A DNA stretch of 64,000 nt from Gliomastix tumulicola (Eukaryota > Ascomycota > Sordariomycetes > Hypocreales > Bionectriaceae): contig BCHX01000001.1 of assembly GCA_001599755.1 (NCBI GenBank), forward strand, positions 6,200,001-6,264,000, read 5' to 3'. Made by a program: the position numbers and the translations under genes. Position 1 is the stretch's first letter, and the number at the start of each line of letters is the position of its first letter. Below, piece by piece: positions 56,035 to 64,000 of this stretch. Under the pieces are notes generated by a model that did not search any database, had not been told where the DNA came from, and saw only the letters and a program-made list of their open reading frames with translations.

Positions 56035-57567
56035 TCACCTCCCAGCCCTCTCCAACCTCTGCAATAAGTCCTCGTACCACCCCGAAGAAGCCAACTCGTC
56101 CGTATGGGCCCTCTCATCCCAAAATCCAGTCTCGTCATCCGCTGCAACAGCATGCGTAGCCGGCGCATGGGACGCCGTGCTGAAGAAATCCTGCGCGTCG
56201 ATGTACGCGCCCCTCAGCCACCTGCTCCCGCCACCCTCGGCGTCGAAGGCCGTCCTTCCGTGCATCACGCGCAGATTATCGAAGAGCGCGGCGTCTCCGG
56301 GCTCCATCCTCGTCTTGTACACGGCCTCCGGTGCGTTGACAGCCGTCTCGAAGGCCTTGGCTCCCGCGATCCATTGGTTCAGATCCTCGGGACGGTCGAA
56401 TAGGCCTTGGAAGGGCGGGCTCCAGAAGTAGTTCCCAAACCGCTCGCCGTCACCGTCCTCACCGACCAGCATCGTGCGTTCCCTTCGATACCGGTACCCA
56501 TTCTTATCATACGCATACGGGACCTTGATCTCCGCGAGGCTGCTTGCCAGCGGGTGTCCCTCGTTACTCAGCTGCCACAACATCCTCGCCACACGGTCCC
56601 CGTCGCTGAACAGCGACTCCCCGCCCTGACACGAGTTCTCCAGGCAATGCAGGATCTGGATATGCGGCGGCGGGTCTAGATACAGCAGATCCTGGTGCAG
56701 CCCCAGATACCCGCTCGTATACGCCACGTTCTCCGCCCGCGGCTTCGCCCGCACGTCGAACGTCCGTCCGTAGAACGTCTCCCGGATATGCGCGATGCGC
56801 GTCGTGATCCTCGAGATGGCGTCCTCGTCACCGGGGACGTTCTTCAGGAACACGAGCCCGTAGCGCGCGAGGTCCCGGACGACGTCCCAGATGGCGGTGC
56901 CGTCGGGCTGCTGCATGTAGTCTTCGTAGTCGACCTTGCGAGCTGCTGCTGTGGCGGCGAAGGTGGCTGCGTCCCAGTGGACCTGGCCGAAGCGGCGTCT
57001 TGTCGCGACGCGGGCTGAGACGGGTGGGGCCTTTTGCTGGAGGAGGGCGTTCATCCTGGAGGAGGAGAGGGTGACGGTGTGTGTTGGGTGCGATTGGGAG
57101 GGGGGCCCGTTCTCGAGGGTGATGTGGAGGAGGTTGAGCTCCGTGGTGACGCTGCGGACGGCGACGTTTGTTGGAATGTCCGCCGTGGCGAAGGATTTCT
57201 GGCCAGAGCTGGGATCCCGGCATTGGGGACATGTGCAGCTGTCTCTCAGCTGTGTCGGCTGGAAGGTGAGGCTTCTGCCCGACGCCTCATCAGACAGTGA
57301 GAGGCTGTCATGGTCCCAGGAGACCTGTACCCGAGATCCCCCATTCTGCTGCGGCAGGACGATACGGCTGCTATCGAATGTTCCAGCCTTCTGTCCTGCA
57401 GTTCTTGTGATAGATGGGAGTACGTCATCTGTGACAGGCTTCTGTGCGTCGAGAGTGTGGTTTCGACGAGTTGTGATGAGAGACGTCAAAGTGAGGCGTT
57501 TGGCGGGGTTGTACAAACCGCGTCTCAGGGTCACCCTCGCCCAGCCTCGGCCTACGGCGACTGTCAT
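56035..57567 (-). CDS. 2-oxoglutarate dioxygenase of carnitine synthesis (GBBH/TMLH-like)
   Basis: Fe(II)/2-oxoglutarate oxygenase that hydroxylates gamma-butyrobetaine or trimethyllysine on the way to carnitine. It has 510 residues in one exon; the start is the ATG at 57567, giving a basic, Ser/Thr-rich mitochondrial-type presequence (MTVAVGRGWARVTLRRG). Domain 1 is the small zinc-binding unit with LRDSCTCPQCRDPSSGQ. Domain 2 is the TauD/TfdA fold: iron ligands His and Asp in GYLGLHQDLLYLDPPP and the distal His in NLRVMHGRTAFD, with the 2-oxoglutarate-binding Arg in RWLRGAYID. I cannot separate the butyrobetaine from the trimethyllysine enzyme by eye. An Ala/His-rich loop near the C-terminus (SHAPATHAVAADD) is an insertion. 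Confidence 0.9.
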   Translation of the reverse strand: MTVAVGRGWARVTLRRGLYNPAKRLTLTSLITTRRNHTLDAQKPVTDDVLPSITRTAGQKAGTFDSSRIVLPQQNGGSRVQVSWDHDSLSLSDEASGRSLTFQPTQLRDSCTCPQCRDPSSGQKSFATADIPTNVAVRSVTTELNLLHITLENGPPSQSHPTHTVTLSSSRMNALLQQKAPPVSARVATRRRFGQVHWDAATFAATAAARKVDYEDYMQQPDGTAIWDVVRDLARYGLVFLKNVPGDEDAISRITTRIAHIRETFYGRTFDVRAKPRAENVAYTSGYLGLHQDLLYLDPPPHIQILHCLENSCQGGESLFSDGDRVARMLWQLSNEGHPLASSLAEIKVPYAYDKNGYRYRRERTMLVGEDGDGERFGNYFWSPPFQGLFDRPEDLNQWIAGAKAFETAVNAPEAVYKTRMEPGDAALFDNLRVMHGRTAFDAEGGGSRWLRGAYIDAQDFFSTASHAPATHAVAADDETGFWDERAHTDELASSGWYEDLLQRLERAGR

Positions 57568-57945
57568 AGTATACACAGAAAGAAAAAGAGTTCATTAATG
57601 ACCGAAACAAATATATACAGGAAAGAAAGAAATCACAGGATCGAGTTACGCTTGTGAGAATATTAATTCATCGCTATTATTCATAGTGAGAGCGGAGCGC
57701 ACTTATTAGACTGGCGACCTCGGCTGGAAGGAACTTGAACCGAAAGCCAGAAACCCCAAACCCCACATGAAATGCCCTTCACGTGGGAATACATTCCAAT
57801 CTTCCCCATCACCAAGCTCAGCCGAGAAGAAGCCCGCGTACTCCCACATGTACATAGATCACGTACGCAAGAGAGATGGGCTTGCTGCTAGGGCACGAGG
57901 TTCAATTCAGTACCGTACTGTACAAAACGGAGCTATCCAGTTCAT
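57568..57945. other. Promoter of the dioxygenase gene and 3' flank of SEN2
   Basis: 378-nt spacer between two same-strand genes. Nothing specific is seen. Confidence 0.5.
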
Positions 57946-59361
57946 CTACCGATTGCGGTTGGGCGACCACCTCTTGATCGGAAACTCCCGCACCTTATAC
58001 AGCTTCAAGGCCTCCGTGATGCCCTTGTCCAGAGCCTCATTGAACTTGTCCGGCGGCGGCACGTCCACATACACCCAGAGAAGGCTCTTGTAGACGTGGG
58101 ACAGTGCCCGCACAATGCTGTGAAGGAATGCCCACGTCCTCTGCGGGCTCTTCTTGCCGAGCTTCTTCCACGATGCATCCGAGTATGACGGTTCGACGAT
58201 GAGTCCGTACTGGGCGTGATCGAACACGGGTCCGCGAGCGTACAGGAGCCAGTCGACGCCAAACTTGATTCCGGCCCTGGGTACCCAGCCCAGAGATCGG
58301 AAGTAGTGGTAGACGGCATAGTGCACGAGGAACTCGTCATCTGGCTGGAGCTCAGGGTCGTCTGGCGATGTCCGAGGGGGAAAGTACGAGTATTGACGGA
58401 ACAGACGGAGCTGCTGCTGGGGGCTGAGCTTCTCATCGGAGTCAGGATCCGTAACCGTCAGCACGCCGAGTCCGAAGCTCAGCCATAGTGCCTCCTCTGG
58501 CATCAACTGGAGGTGCTCTTTGTCGACAATGGCAGGTTCGTCATTCTCTGCGGTGTCTACAACAGCCAACACTTGTTCGGTGGGAGTCTCCTGGGGTTCG
58601 GTGGCTTCAGAGTCTGCGTCCTGCTTTCGCCTATCGATCAGATGATGCAGACCTGGGATAATCCGAACACCGGGCTGTGGAACCACGAAAGTGCCGTTGC
58701 TTTCAGGCTGGTCCGGGGCATGGCCATTTGAGGCAAGGGCAATCAGATCTTCGAGAGAATTCGGCAATGCCAGAAGCTCCAATGGGCCTGTAGGGGCCGA
58801 GTAGAGAGATGTCGCAGGAATCTTGGGCGGAGCCGCCTGGCCTTTCTCAGCCTGCAACAGCTCCTGCTTACGTGTTTCACGGATGATCTCTTGCTCGAGC
58901 CTTGCACGCTCCCACTTCGCCCGCAGGCGCTCATCACGTCGCTCGACGGTGTGGATCTCGCTGACATGGGCCTTCTGGAGACCCCTGCGGACCTGCTCGC
59001 GCCTCAGCCAATTGGGCTCGCTACGACTGAGGTTTCCCTTGCCGTAGAAGCCTTGCTCCCACAGCGCTCGGACGGACTTCTCATCCGTTATGTGCACCGA
59101 CGAGGTGGCAGGCGACCACATGCCATTGTGGATGACAGCAGGCTCCGCGGGTGGAGGGGACAGGATCTGCCCCAGCCATGCGTATCCGAGGTGGAAGAGC
59201 GATATGGGATTGTTGGGGTAGAAGGTCGGCAGAGGGAAAGTCTTGACTGGTATGGGCTGGGCGTGGATTTGATGGGTTGATGGGCCGCCCCATACGCGTT
59301 TCTCGGTTGGAAGTGCAGCGTCTGACATGGTAGATGTCTGGCCAGGTTGGGTATCAGCCAT
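57946..59361 (-). CDS. sen2: tRNA-splicing endonuclease subunit SEN2
   Basis: Cuts the 5' splice site of intron-containing tRNA precursors as part of the four-subunit TSEN complex. It has 471 residues in one exon from the ATG at 59361. The N-terminal region includes PLPTFYPNNPISLFHLGYAW and VWGGPSTHQIHAQ, typical of SEN2. A charged helical middle (ERRDERLRAKWERARLEQE) follows. The C-terminal nuclease domain has the catalytic triad: Tyr374 in LLYARGP, His382 in VFDHAQYG and Lys425 in HVYKSLLWVYVDVP. The DFLVHYAVYHYFRSLGWVPR segment before it is the usual start of the domain. It diverges from the ceramide glucosyltransferase gene. Confidence 0.96.
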   Translation of the reverse strand: MADTQPGQTSTMSDAALPTEKRVWGGPSTHQIHAQPIPVKTFPLPTFYPNNPISLFHLGYAWLGQILSPPPAEPAVIHNGMWSPATSSVHITDEKSVRALWEQGFYGKGNLSRSEPNWLRREQVRRGLQKAHVSEIHTVERRDERLRAKWERARLEQEIIRETRKQELLQAEKGQAAPPKIPATSLYSAPTGPLELLALPNSLEDLIALASNGHAPDQPESNGTFVVPQPGVRIIPGLHHLIDRRKQDADSEATEPQETPTEQVLAVVDTAENDEPAIVDKEHLQLMPEEALWLSFGLGVLTVTDPDSDEKLSPQQQLRLFRQYSYFPPRTSPDDPELQPDDEFLVHYAVYHYFRSLGWVPRAGIKFGVDWLLYARGPVFDHAQYGLIVEPSYSDASWKKLGKKSPQRTWAFLHSIVRALSHVYKSLLWVYVDVPPPDKFNEALDKGITEALKLYKVREFPIKRWSPNRNR

Positions 59362-59973
59362 TTTGATGCGAAGTCATCTTGACCTTGTTGTCTCTAGTTA
59401 GCAACAGATTCGATGAAGGACGAAAGTCAAGATAAGTAAAACAGTTGACAGGTAGCTCTATCAGATACCGTTGTAGTCTATATTTGGTTGGCAGTCATCG
59501 GGGCCCAAGTGAATGGGGTTTCCCTAGCACCAGGTTTGGAGTCATCATGAAGAGCGAGGCAGGCGAGCCAGCAATTGGCGCGCAGCCGCTTGGGGAATTG
59601 AGAATAGCAAGCAAGAAAAGTATGTCAACTTACCAGTTCAAGACATGGCCCTATCAATCTCCTGTCAGAAGAGCTGCTTCAGCGTTGCGCGCAGCTGTTC
59701 TTGCTGTTGCGCATGCGAGGTTGGAAGGTTTTGCAGAAGAGAGGATGCTTTGTGGAAAATTTGAGGCTTGGGATTGAGGAACCGGAAAAAATGATGTGGG
59801 GAAGCGGCGCCCCACATCAAAGCTGCCCTGAAATTAGTCCACCAGCAATCATCACCTGAATCACCGGATCAGCCGTGGATTGCTCACCGGTGATCACCCC
59901 TTTGACAGATACCAGCTTACGTGACCGGTTGAAGAGCAAGACCGCTGGTGTGCTTGATCGATGAACTTGCGAA
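59362..59973. other. Divergent promoter SEN2 / ceramide glucosyltransferase
   Basis: 612 nt shared by two divergent genes. Contains the perfect inverted repeat at 59792-59819 and the overlapping palindromes CACCGGTG and GGTGATCACC at about 59884-59897. Confidence 0.6.
59792..59819. promoter_or_regulatory. Inverted repeat with paired CreA/Mig1-type GTGGGG sites
   Basis: Perfect 10-bp arms TGATGTGGGG and CCCCACATCA with an 8-nt spacer, about 155 nt upstream of the glucosyltransferase start. Each arm contains GTGGGG, which fits the SYGGRG consensus of the carbon-catabolite repressor CreA/Cre1. It could also form a cruciform or a hairpin in RNA. Confidence 0.6.
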
Positions 59974-61638
59974 ATGCCCACCTTCGTTGAGGTCATCGCG
60001 ACCATCTGCCTGATATGGAGCTGCGTTGTCGCCTTGGTTGAGTCCATTGGTATCCGGGCAATGTATGTCCTTGGGCAACATCTGCAACAAACGCCTCGAA
60101 CCTGAGTCAATGCTAATCAAGTTGTCTCCAGCTTCAAAAACTATTCTAAGCGGCCAGACCCTAGTGTCTCCTCCGGTCTAGGCCACAATGCGCCCTCCGT
60201 AACCATCATTCGTCCCGTCAAGGGCCTCGAGCCCCAGCTCTACGAATGTCTCGCCTCGACCTTCCGCCAGGACTACCCCATCGACAAGTTGCAGATCCGT
60301 CTCTGCGTCGACGACCACTCCGACCCCTCGTATCCCGTCCTGCAGAAACTCGTCGCCGACTTCGCCCAGTTCGATGCCAAGGTGCTGGTGGAGTCCGAGA
60401 CGGCATCATCCGAGTATATGGACAACCTGGGACCGAACCCCAAGATCCGGAATATCAGCAGGGCGTACCGTGAGGCGAGCGGCGATGTGGTCTGGATTAT
60501 GGACTGCAATGTCTGGGCGACGAGCGGGACCCTCGGTCGCATGATTGACAAGTTGATGGGCTATACCAAGGGTGACCGGACAGCACAACCTTACAAGTTC
60601 GTCCACCAGCTTCCAATTGTGGTCGACATGATCAACTATGGGAAGCCCGAACCTACGGAGAATCAGAGCCTCATTCATGACGTTCCTTCTGCGAGCTTGC
60701 CCGATGATAGCGGCTTTTTTCAGAAACTGCAGCGACAGGGCGGCGGCCGTCTGGACGAGATGTTCATGGCCACCACCCATGCCAAGTTCTACGGCGCCAT
60801 CAACAGCGTCGGCATCGCACCTTGTGTTGTTGGCAAGAGCAATATGTTCCGCAAGGCGCACCTCGACCAGGCCACCGACCCCTCGCAGAACCCCATTGTC
60901 CCTAAGGACCTGAACCGTCCTACGGGTGTCGACTACTTCTCCCACAATATCTGCGAGGACCACTCTATCGGCGAGCTCATTTGGAACACCAAGATCCCCG
61001 GTTATCTGAACCACGGTATTCTCTGGGGTGACCTCTGTGTTCAGCCCATGGCGGGCATGTCCGTCGTCGCGTACATCGCTCGGAGGGTGCGTTGGTTGCG
61101 TGCTCGGAAGTTCACGGTCCTAGCTGCGACGTTGGTTGAGCCTGGCGTTGAGTCTTTGCTCTGTGGTGTTTACTTCTCTTTCGCTGTGACGACACTGCCC
61201 TGGTTTCAAGACACCCTCGGCGTGCCTCAGACGTGGAGTGCAATGGGGGTCATCTGGCTCATCTTTGTCACATCGTGGATGTTGGCCGACTGGGCGTTCT
61301 TCTGCCGCCTCCACTCAGGCAAGACGTTTGACGTGGATGACATGGATACTCCTTTCTTCGCTAAGGGCGCTCTCGGCCCATCGAAAGTCACGAGACGCGC
61401 TTTTCTTGAATGGCTCCCTGCATGGGTTGGGAGAGAGGTTATGGCTCTGCCTATCTGGACCTGGGCTGTTCTCCTAGGAGACACTGTCGTCTGGCGAGGA
61501 AAAACCTTCAAGGTTCACAACGATACTACAGTTCATGAGATTTTCCCTACTGCTCAGCGCGAGAACGTTTCCAGGATGACAACGCGAACCCCCGAGCTCG
61601 AGCGGCAAAGCCATGTAAACAAAGACAGGCAAGATTAG
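59974..61638 (+). CDS. Ceramide glucosyltransferase (GT21)
   Basis: Makes glucosylceramide from UDP-glucose and ceramide at the Golgi/ER membrane. Exons 59974-60062 and 60132-61638 give 531 residues; the intron (GTATGT, CTAAT, CCAG) joins ESIGIRA to IFKNYSKRPDP. An N-terminal anchor (VIATICLIWSCVVALVES) precedes the GT2-like fold with VTIIRPVKGLEPQLYECL, CVDDHSDP (first Asp), VVWIMDCNVW (second Asp), YFSHNICEDHSIGELIW (third Asp) and the R(R)xRW motif in IARRVRWLRARK. Several hydrophobic segments follow near the C-terminus. This order matches ceramide glucosyltransferases of fungi, where the product affects hyphal growth and defensin sensitivity. Confidence 0.93.
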
Positions 61639-62198
61639 ACAGATGACTTCTCTGATAACGGCGTTACGATGAATATACCCAGTTGTCTTTAATCCGCAAC
61701 TTTCCACATGACTCCTCCTCCCCCTGGCCTGAGCAAGGCTCTCGATCCGGTTCTCAACTCACACAGCCTAGTGATCCCGTCACCACGACCTCCCCGTCCC
61801 ATCAAGGTGCAGCATCTCGTTCACTTAGAGATGAGCAGCATTTCGCCACGAGAATAAGACAGCAGAGGAGCGGGCCCCTTTAACTAACATATGGTGAGAA
61901 GGAGAGCTCATGCGACCAATATCAGTCTTGAATCAATCCTTCGAGCCTATCCGTGTGACTCTGCATTATAGTGAATAACAGACACACAAACAACATATAG
62001 ACATGTTGCTTTCTCAACTCCAGCAGAAAGCAATGCAATATCCGCCTTCGTTACCTTCTTTGTCCTCTCTTTGGTTCGGCAAACTTACGATATCAACTCG
62101 AGTTTCCATCGTACCTGTACCTCGACTCTCCCTCGAAACCGAAACATTCTCCCAAGACTTCAACTACTTAAATCGAAGGGCTGTTTACACTATCCACC
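61639..62198. other. Intergenic region
   Basis: 560 nt upstream of the small acidic gene at 62199; the last 200 nt are C/T-rich. Nothing else is recognised. Confidence 0.5.
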
Positions 62199-62848
62199 AT
62201 GACTCTCAAGTACAGCGCCCACTACCGCAAAGACCGTCACGATGATCTCCGCCAGGAACTCGACACTCTCCTAGCCGAGTTCCTCAAAGACCAGGAGATG
62301 CCCCGCCTCACCAGCTGGCAGCTCCTCCGCCTCGTCCAGCTCATCGACATGGCCGAGCTAGAGCCCGACGACGAAGACGACGACGACAACGACGCAGTCC
62401 TCCCCCGCACTGAGACCCTCCTGCCCGCGATCGCCGACTGCTTCGTCCGACGGTTCGCGTACGAGAGCCACATCTACGACCTCGAGCGCTGCGGGCCCAT
62501 GTTCTACCCGCGGGCCATCCTCGTCTTCATCGAGGAGCGGCGGGTGCGGTACGAGCCGGAGAACATGGAGGTCAAGCGCAAGGTTGCGGAGGCCATTGCG
62601 CAGCAGGACTGTATCGAGAGGCGGAGGGGCGATTGGGTGGAGCGGGATCGGACTCTGAAGAAGGTTGATGCCTGGCTGGAGGGTCGGGGTTACGATGGTG
62701 AGTGTTCTTTCTCTGAATGACACAGGCAAACAAGAGGAAGCTGACGAGAGACGCGAGTAGACGGAACAGAGAGCTCTGCCGTTCCGCACCCACCACTGAA
62801 GACTACACGCCCGCTTCCTCGGAGGAGGAGGAAGTTGTGGAGCTGTGA
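62199..62848 (+). CDS. Small protein of unknown function
   Basis: About 198 residues from exons 62199-62697 and 62751-62848. The start in ACCATGACTC is clear. The N-terminal part is helical and charged (RQELDTLLAEFLKDQEMPR), with an acidic stretch EPDDEDDDDND, then FVRRFAYESHIYDLERCGP and YPRAILVFIEERRVRYEPEN. The 3' splice site is uncertain: the acceptor at 62750 gives an acidic end (TPASSEEEEVVEL), which I prefer, while the one at 62760 gives an Arg-rich tail and no splicing gives GECSFSE. I do not recognise the family. Confidence 0.6.
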
Positions 62849-63317
62849 GGTTGGGCTCTATCGAGCTGTTGATGGAACAGTTCAGTGAGGTGATTATATA
62901 TCTGGGTTGGGATGAAAAATGGTGTCAGATTGTTCTAGTCAGAGTTGTGGCTAAGTAGTTCTCAAATAACACTTATGCTCCCTCTTTACACAAAGTCTTT
63001 AGATTGTGACAAAACTCCGAAACTCCAGGACTGTGATCTCGTGCGTGGAGATCAAGATCGACTCGAACCCAAGGCGTGTTTTCCATCAGTTCCGTAAGAC
63101 GTCAACATGAGTTGCGGTTTGGTGATGACCAAGTCTGGTAAACACCAGCGCTCTCACTGAAGTCTTCTGAGATTTCTGAAGCTCCAAGCGTCAAGAACCG
63201 CAATTGCAGACTCTCCTCCAGTGGCGACCCCTTAGACGGCGCAACACCGCGACCTTGCCAGCATAAGGATACCATCCCGGAGACATTTCCTGTCTCATTC
63301 CTTAGGTCGTCTGGACC
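62849..63317. other. Intergenic, convergent 3' ends
   Basis: 469 nt between the small gene and NIP7. CTTGGGTTCGAGTCG on the minus strand near 63058-63072 resembles a B-box but no tRNA folds around it. Confidence 0.5.
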
Positions 63318-63881
63318 TCAGCTGGCAAACAGTGTATCCTCATCACGCAGGTACTCCCCGCAATCCGCCTGCCGAAAGCACACAATCCCCGTCGGATCCA
63401 ACCTCCTCGCCTCGGCCGTACCCCTCGCCGACACGCCAAACCCGAGCGGCACGTCATCCATCCCGTACACCACAACCCCCTGGTGCTCCGGGCAGTCCTC
63501 CGAGTACCTGCCCACGTGCGCCTTCACGACGTTGCCCCCGTACAGGAACGGCATGACGCCGTTGGGCCGGATCCAGATCTTGTGTCGTGCGTGCGGCGCG
63601 ATGACGGGCAGCGCCGTGATGTGCAGCCGGAACTTGCCCGTCTTGGTGAACTTGCCGATGCAGACGCCCAGCGACAGCAGGCGGTCGCGCTGGATGGACG
63701 TGGCGATGTTGGCGATGGAGAGGAGCACGTAGTAGACGCGGTTCTGCGAGAGGCGGAAGACGTAGCGGTCGGCGTTGGGGGTGTTGTCGAGCGGGGCGAT
63801 GAGGTTCTTGAGGGAAGGGCCCGTGTAGTCGGCGAGCTTCTTGAAGAGCGTCTGCGTCTCTTCTTCTGTTAAGGGGCGCAT
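63318..63881 (-). CDS. nip7: 60S ribosome biogenesis factor NIP7
   Basis: RNA-binding factor needed for 27S pre-rRNA processing and 60S subunit maturation in the nucleolus. 187 residues in one exon, matching the family's usual 180 or so. It starts MRPLTEEETQTLFKKLADY and carries the hallmark LGVCIGKFTKTGKFRLHIT, followed by the C-terminal PUA domain with KIWIRPNGVMPFLYGGNVVK, DVPLGFGVSARGTAEAR and the terminal RQADCGEYLRDEDTLF. No deviation from the family is seen. The frame ends 119 nt before the right edge of the window; its promoter continues beyond. Confidence 0.98.
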   Translation of the reverse strand: MRPLTEEETQTLFKKLADYTGPSLKNLIAPLDNTPNADRYVFRLSQNRVYYVLLSIANIATSIQRDRLLSLGVCIGKFTKTGKFRLHITALPVIAPHARHKIWIRPNGVMPFLYGGNVVKAHVGRYSEDCPEHQGVVVYGMDDVPLGFGVSARGTAEARRLDPTGIVCFRQADCGEYLRDEDTLFAS

Positions 63882-64000
63882 CTTGGGCGGAATTGGCTTT
63901 GTGCGTGACTGCTGGGCAATCGAGGTGATGGTGGTGGTGGTGGGCGAATTCGAAGTTCGATGTTCCGACAGGGAATTGGAAAAAAAATTATGGGAGCGTT

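Noticed and set aside
63050..63080. B-box-like GGTTCGAGTCG on the minus strand
   Set aside because: No A-box or cloverleaf upstream.
1..64000. Secondary-metabolite cluster, CRISPR array, transposon or rDNA
   Set aside because: No PKS, NRPS, P450 or Zn2Cys6 regulator, no spaced direct repeats, no transposase or reverse-transcriptase motifs and no rRNA sequence could be read; ERG7 alone is a primary-metabolism gene.

Overview
The window is 64 kb of nuclear DNA from a filamentous ascomycete fungus. The evidence is short introns (45-99 nt) with CTAAC/CTGAC-type branch sites, two HET-domain genes, fungal-type GCN5, SPO11, SGT1, SEN2, NIP7, lanosterol synthase and ceramide glucosyltransferase genes, and GC-rich coding sequence broken by more AT-rich spacers. 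The protein styles look most like Sordariomycetes; that is inference. Exon structures were worked out by hand from splice signals and reading-frame continuity. No tRNA, rRNA, CRISPR array or intact transposon could be supported.

Left part (1-15 kb): the 3' end of a large ankyrin-repeat gene, a secreted protein of unknown function with a very long homopolymer in its leader, an MFS permease of the GIT1/phosphate type, an isocitrate-lyase/PEP-mutase family enzyme, and a zinc alcohol dehydrogenase with a beheaded protein-kinase relic lying against its 3' end.

Middle left (15-32 kb): a PAF-acetylhydrolase-like lipase, a secreted LPMO-like protein with an N-terminal histidine after signal cleavage, two HET-domain genes flanking a multi-pass membrane protein (a possible allorecognition locus), an AAA ATPase and a CorA-like membrane protein with an altered GMN motif.

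Middle right (33-47 kb): an SDR oxidoreductase with a TGACGTCA site upstream, the histone acetyltransferase GCN5, a GT32-type glycosyltransferase, an intronless bacterial-style GH36 alpha-galactosidase, an acidic protein of unknown function, a methyltransferase with ten consecutive histidines at its N-terminus, and a secreted M14 carboxypeptidase.

Right part (48-64 kb): mostly conserved housekeeping genes: a small ankyrin protein, SPO11 (eight short exons), ERG7, SGT1, a carnitine-pathway 2-oxoglutarate dioxygenase, SEN2 and ceramide glucosyltransferase sharing a divergent promoter, an unknown small acidic protein, and NIP7. ERG7 and the glucosyltransferase both serve membrane lipid synthesis; GH36, M14 and the LPMO-like protein fit saprotrophic or plant-associated nutrition. 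There is no obvious secondary-metabolite cluster. The most unusual items are the HET-membrane-HET block, the kinase relic, the His10 methyltransferase and the in-frame TAG in SPO11 that only a 45-nt intron removes.
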